Of a stretch of 8,533 nt of DNA, positions 4,875 to 8,533 are shown piece after piece (the stretch's first letter is position 1; every line of letters begins with the position of its first letter). The position numbers and the translations under genes are program-made. The notes below the pieces were generated by a model. That model did not search any database. It worked only from the letters and a program-made list of their open reading frames with translations, and had not been told where the DNA came from. The stretch comes from Clostridiales bacterium. Its GTDB lineage: Bacteria > Bacillota > Clostridia > Oscillospirales > Acutalibacteraceae. The DNA is taken from NCBI GenBank assembly GCA_021202245.1, contig JAJQDK010000148.1:1-8533 (forward strand). The letters run 5' to 3'.

Positions 4875-7800
4875 CTAAATTCCGAACGTGTTTTTGAGGG
4901 TTTCAAGGGAGGATTTTCCGTTTTTACACTTAATTGACACATACGGCTTGGTACCTGCGCACAGCATAGCCTTGCCGTTTTGAGCAATCAGCAAATCCGC
5001 CGTAGCCGGAGATTTTATCTCCTTTACATAAAGCAAAAGGTTGTTTTCATTCTGCCTGATTTCATAAATTCCCATTGCGCTTGCCCTGTTGCGTATAAGG
5101 GCAATGTCAATAAGTCCCGACACCGAGGGCGGTATTTCTCCGAACCTGTCACGCAGCTCGTCCTTTACGTCCGCGCTGTCCTCCTTGCTGCGTATGCCCG
5201 CAATTCTTCTGTACACATCAAGGCGCAGAGTAAGGCTTTCGATATATTCCTCGGGAATATGGGCGTCAACAGAAATATCAATAAGACAGTCAAGGTCGGC
5301 AGACGCCTTTTTCTCTCCCTTTTCCTCACTGACAGCTTCATCGAGAAGCTTCAGGTACATATCATAGCCCACCGACTCCATATGGCCGTGCTGCTGCGCA
5401 CCCATAATATTGCCCGCTCCCCTCAGCTCAAGGTCACGCATAGCAATCTTGAAGCCACTGCCGAATTCGGTGAATTCACGGACTGCCTCCAATCTTTTCT
5501 GCTGGATTTCAGTCAGCACCTTATTGCGGTGAAAGGTAAAGTAGGCATAGGCACGGCGCGCGCTTCTGCCCACCCTGCCCCTGAGCTGATGGAGCTGAGA
5601 AAGCCCCATACGGTCAGCATTTTCAATTATGAGTGTGTTGGCGTTGGGCAAATCCACTCCCGTTTCGATTATGGTGGTGCAGACAAGGACGTCAACCTCC
5701 TGCTCAAGCATTTTCCTCCAAACCTCGCTCAGCTCGTTTTCTTTCATCTTTCCGTGGCCCACCGCAATTTTTGCTTCGGGTACGGCGCTGAGAATTTTAT
5801 TTGCGGCGGATTCTATTGACTCCACATCATTATGCAAATAAAACACCTGACCGCCTCGCCTAAGCTCACGGCGTATTGCCTCATAAATTACGGCGGCGTC
5901 GTGTTCAAGCACATAGGTCTGCACGGGCTGACGATTTTGCGGCGCTTCCTCAATTACGCTCATATCACGCATACCGCTCATCGCCATATTGAGAGTTCTC
6001 GGAATAGGCGTTGCCGACAGGGTTAGGACGTCGACATTTTTGCAAAGCTCCTTGAACCTCTCCTTTTGAGCCACGCCGAAGCGCTGCTCCTCGTCAATTA
6101 CAGCAAGCCCGAGGTCGTAAAACTCAACGTCCTTCTGCACCAGACGGTGAGTTCCGATTATCATATCAATCTTGCCGTGCTTCAGCTTTTTTAAAATCTC
6201 CTTTTGCTCCTTTGCGGTGCGAAAGCGTGAAAGCAGCTCAACTCTAATCGGATAGCCCTCAAAGCGCTTTGTCACGGTCTGATAATGCTGCCACGCAAGA
6301 ATTGTTGTCGGGCACAGCAGGGCGCACTGCTTTGAATCCGTCACGCACTTAAACGCCGCGCGCAGAGCCACCTCGGTTTTTCCGAAGCCGACGTCGCCGC
6401 AGAGCAATCTGTCCATAGGCACGCTGCGCTGCATATCGCGCTTAATTTCCTCGCAGCATCTAAGCTGATCGGGAGTTTCCTCATACTCAAAGCCCGCCTC
6501 AAAGTCCCTTTGCCATTCGGTGTCGGCGGAAAAGGCATAGCCCTTTGCTTTCATTCTCGCCGCATACAGCGCCGTAAGCTCCTTTGCGATATCCTTCACC
6601 GAGGTTTTTACACGCGCCTTTGCCTTCTGCCACTCCTGAGAGCCGAGCCTGTTAAGATGCACGTGTGAGTTTTCACGGGGACCGATATATTTTGCAACCA
6701 TATCGAGCTGAGTTACCGGAACATACAGCACGTCGCCCTTTGCGTAATCAATTTTTATATAATCCTTGGTAATTCCGTGGGTGTCAATCTTTCTTACGCC
6801 GCCGAATATGCCTATTCCGTGTACGTTATGCACAACATAGTCGCCGACGGAAAGCTCGGACAGGCTGTAGATTTCACGACCGTCCTTCGGCTTGCGTTTT
6901 TTTCTGTCAGCAACGGTATAAGCGGTCTGCCCGTAGGTAATCAAAAAGAATTTTTCGCCCGGATATTCAAAGCTTGCGCTCAGCGCTCCCGGCATAACAT
7001 AGAGAGCGCCCTTTTGGATTTTGTCAAGCCTTTTAAGGTATCGGGCGTGAATGTTGTCGCCGCAAAGATTATCGCAGAGCTTTTGAGCCGACTTTTCTGT
7101 TCCCGCAAGAATTACTCCGCAGCTGTCGGGGGTAAACGCAGCGGTTAAGTCCTCTTTGAGCTGCTTATACGAGCCGTTCCACGCAGACATCTGCTTTGCG
7201 GAAAAGCTCACTATATTGTCAGGCTTGAGCGGCAAACTGCCGTGAACAAAGCTCTCGAGCGCAACCGTACCGTGCGACTGCAAAATATTGAGGCACTCAT
7301 TAAAGGTGAGCGCAAAGCGGTCAAACCCACGGCAGAGCGTTCCGTCCTCAAAGCCCTGTCTGAGCGCTTCGGAGCTTTGAAAGTCCATAGCCTTACCACG
7401 GTCACGGATATTTGCAAGCTCGGAAGTAAAAATCAGCGACTCATCACCGATATAATCAAACAAAGATTCGGGTTTATCATAAATCAGCCCTATAAATTTA
7501 TCAGCATTTGCAAGGCTTGCTCCGCTTCTCAGCAGCTCCGCCTCTCTGTAGAGGTTTTCCTTGACTTTTTCACTGTTTTTGGCACGCAGTAGGTCAGCCT
7601 TGTGAACGATTTTATCCGCAAGTGCTTCTTTATCTTCTATTATAATTTCGGTTGAGGGCGACAGCTTTATTTTGCCCGCTTTTTTAAATCTGCGCTGACT
7701 TTCAATGTCAAAATAGCTTAAATCGCTTATCTCATCGCCCCAAAACTCCGCTCTTATCGGATATTCGGATTCGGGCATAAAAAATTCGAGAATACCGCCC

Positions 7801-8321
7801 TTGAGCGAAAACTGACCGCTGCCGTCAACCGCATCAAATCTTTCGTAGCCGAGCAGAGTAAGCGCCCGAACCGCCTTATCAAGCTCAAGCTCCTTTCCCT
7901 CCTCAAGCGCCACGGCGGAGGCTTCAAGCACATTTTGCGGAACTGTGAGCTGACTTGCGGCGTCAATGCAGGATATGACAACGTCGCACTCGCCCTCGAT
8001 AAGCTTTAAAAGCACCTTTAGCCTTGCGTGCTCATACTCGTGCGATTTGCTCTGAATGTCGAGAAAATTATAATCACGGACGGGATAAACATATGCCCTC
8101 ATACCCATACAGGACAAGTCGTTACAGAGGGTTTGCGCCTCCTTTTCATCCCGGGCAACACAAAGAGCGCCGGTGCCCCTTGTGCGGCACAGCGCATAGA
8201 TTACATTGGCTTTATTAACGGTTGATAATCCCGAAGCGCACACGGTTTTGCCCGGTCCGGCAGAGCCTGCAAGCGACCCAAAAGCCTCGCTGCGCTTTAA
8301 GACATCCGAAAGAAATTCCAT
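4875..8321 (-). CDS. mfd: transcription-repair coupling factor Mfd
   Basis: Mfd is a DNA translocase that removes RNA polymerase stalled at lesions and recruits UvrA for strand-specific excision repair. The domains run in order. A UvrB-like N-terminal half (about 1-345) includes YPVRDYNFLDIQS and LKGGILEFFMP. The CarD-like RNA-polymerase-interacting domain at about 490-560 begins VGDYVVHNVHGIGIF. The superfamily 2 translocase has Walker A CGDVGFGKTE (about 645), DEEQRFG (about 745), SATPIPRTLNMAM (about 770) and QLRGRVGRSARR (about 915). The C-terminal TRCF domain follows (about 1000-1110). Length is 1148 residues, normal for the family. I chose the ATG at 8319-8321 because GGAG lies six bases upstream. 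The in-frame ATG at 8331-8333 would add four residues but has no Shine-Dalgarno. The gene appears intact. Upstream is a hairpin-rich element with no clear promoter; a weak TTGTAA-17-TATGAA candidate lies about 8414-8442. Identity is certain. Confidence 0.98.
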   Translation of the reverse strand: MEFLSDVLKRSEAFGSLAGSAGPGKTVCASGLSTVNKANVIYALCRTRGTGALCVARDEKEAQTLCNDLSCMGMRAYVYPVRDYNFLDIQSKSHEYEHARLKVLLKLIEGECDVVISCIDAASQLTVPQNVLEASAVALEEGKELELDKAVRALTLLGYERFDAVDGSGQFSLKGGILEFFMPESEYPIRAEFWGDEISDLSYFDIESQRRFKKAGKIKLSPSTEIIIEDKEALADKIVHKADLLRAKNSEKVKENLYREAELLRSGASLANADKFIGLIYDKPESLFDYIGDESLIFTSELANIRDRGKAMDFQSSEALRQGFEDGTLCRGFDRFALTFNECLNILQSHGTVALESFVHGSLPLKPDNIVSFSAKQMSAWNGSYKQLKEDLTAAFTPDSCGVILAGTEKSAQKLCDNLCGDNIHARYLKRLDKIQKGALYVMPGALSASFEYPGEKFFLITYGQTAYTVADRKKRKPKDGREIYSLSELSVGDYVVHNVHGIGIFGGVRKIDTHGITKDYIKIDYAKGDVLYVPVTQLDMVAKYIGPRENSHVHLNRLGSQEWQKAKARVKTSVKDIAKELTALYAARMKAKGYAFSADTEWQRDFEAGFEYEETPDQLRCCEEIKRDMQRSVPMDRLLCGDVGFGKTEVALRAAFKCVTDSKQCALLCPTTILAWQHYQTVTKRFEGYPIRVELLSRFRTAKEQKEILKKLKHGKIDMIIGTHRLVQKDVEFYDLGLAVIDEEQRFGVAQKERFKELCKNVDVLTLSATPIPRTLNMAMSGMRDMSVIEEAPQNRQPVQTYVLEHDAAVIYEAIRRELRRGGQVFYLHNDVESIESAANKILSAVPEAKIAVGHGKMKENELSEVWRKMLEQEVDVLVCTTIIETGVDLPNANTLIIENADRMGLSQLHQLRGRVGRSARRAYAYFTFHRNKVLTEIQQKRLEAVREFTEFGSGFKIAMRDLELRGAGNIMGAQQHGHMESVGYDMYLKLLDEAVSEEKGEKKASADLDCLIDISVDAHIPEEYIESLTLRLDVYRRIAGIRSKEDSADVKDELRDRFGEIPPSVSGLIDIALIRNRASAMGIYEIRQNENNLLLYVKEIKSPATADLLIAQNGKAMLCAGTKPYVSIKCKNGKSSLETLKNTFGI

Positions 8322-8340
8322 TTTCTTCTCCATACATTTT

Positions 8341-8502
8341 AAATATTTTTAATATGTTCACGGAGCTGAAGCTCCTGTTTTCTGCGAAAACGGTACAAAT
8401 TTATATCTCAGCTTTCATAGCAACAAAAGGACAAATTTACAATCCGTCCGTAGCGGCGGTCAGTGACCGCCACAGTCACTCCGCACATCACTGTGTGCGG
8501 AG
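8341..8502 (-). repeat. hairpin-rich intergenic element upstream of mfd (possible dispersed repeat)
   Basis: The roughly 200 bases before mfd hold no convincing gene but five inverted repeats. They are CTCCGCACA-6-TGTGCGGAG (8479-8502, nine perfect pairs), GGCGGTC-3-GACCGCC (8455-8471), GTTTTC-3-GAAAAC (8377-8391), GGAGC-4-GCTCC (8362-8375) and ATATT-3-AATAT (8343-8355). AGTGAC and GTCACT (8462-8467, 8475-8480) can pair instead of the second hairpin, and the loop of the first (CAGTGA on the minus strand) is complementary to TCACTG in the second. Such compact GC hairpins between genes suggest a REP/MITE-like dispersed element or a cis-acting RNA, but only one copy is visible here. The element continues to the window edge. 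Confidence 0.5.
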
Positions 8503-8533
8503 GTATAATTTCCCACCGCAGCCCGTGCCTCCC

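Noticed and set aside
4980..5819. A long open frame on the plus strand opposite mfd (279 codons).
   Set aside because: It lies wholly inside the highly conserved translocase and C-terminal coding region of mfd, its product shows no recognisable domain, and it has no convincing ribosome site. It is an antisense shadow.
8244..8267. GSAGPGKT near the Mfd N-terminus fits the Walker A pattern GxxxxGKT.
   Set aside because: The degenerate UvrB-like P-loop position in Mfd aligns better with the following ASGLSTVNKAN segment, and the N-terminal half of Mfd is not an active ATPase. The match is most likely chance.

Overview
The window looks like the chromosome of a spore-forming, low-to-mid GC Gram-positive bacterium of the class Clostridia, probably a gut Ruminococcaceae/Oscillospiraceae-type organism. 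This rests on a sporulation hydrolase gene (spoIIP), the mfd then PrsA-like lipoprotein gene order familiar from Clostridia, Firmicutes-style Shine-Dalgarno and sigma-A promoter sequences, and exported proteins with Thr/Glu/Ala/Pro-rich stalks. The taxonomic placement is inference; no rRNA or other marker is present.

All genes lie on the minus strand, so transcription runs from high to low coordinates. In that order: (1) 8533-8334, a hairpin-rich intergenic element in front of mfd; (2) mfd, a full-length transcription-repair coupling factor; (3) a strong sigma-A promoter (4807-4835) and a very acidic SurA/PrsA-like lipoprotein that lacks any histidine; (4) a single-pass, Asp/Tyr-rich membrane protein of unknown function (2538-3458), closed by a good rho-independent terminator; (5) spoIIP, preceded by a sigma-E-like promoter and split by one extra base in an A5 run; (6) a textbook sigma-A promoter (1239-1267), a leader of about 160 nt with several hairpins, and a second small stalked membrane protein (526-1071); (7) 17 bases further on, dusB, which carries an in-frame TGA at codon 161 and runs off the window edge.

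Functionally the window mixes housekeeping information-processing genes (mfd, dusB) with a cell-envelope group: an extracytoplasmic foldase-like lipoprotein, the engulfment peptidoglycan hydrolase SpoIIP, and two proteins of the same unusual plan. Those two have a signal peptide, one calcium-loop-like DxDxDGxDD motif right at the predicted mature N-terminus, a low-complexity Thr/Glu/Ala/Asp stalk, one transmembrane helix and a short basic tail. They flank spoIIP and are the most novel-looking protein content here. I see no mobile element, CRISPR array, tRNA or rRNA. Two otherwise well-conserved genes are each interrupted by a single-base-scale lesion, so sequence error, recent decay or recoding must be told apart.
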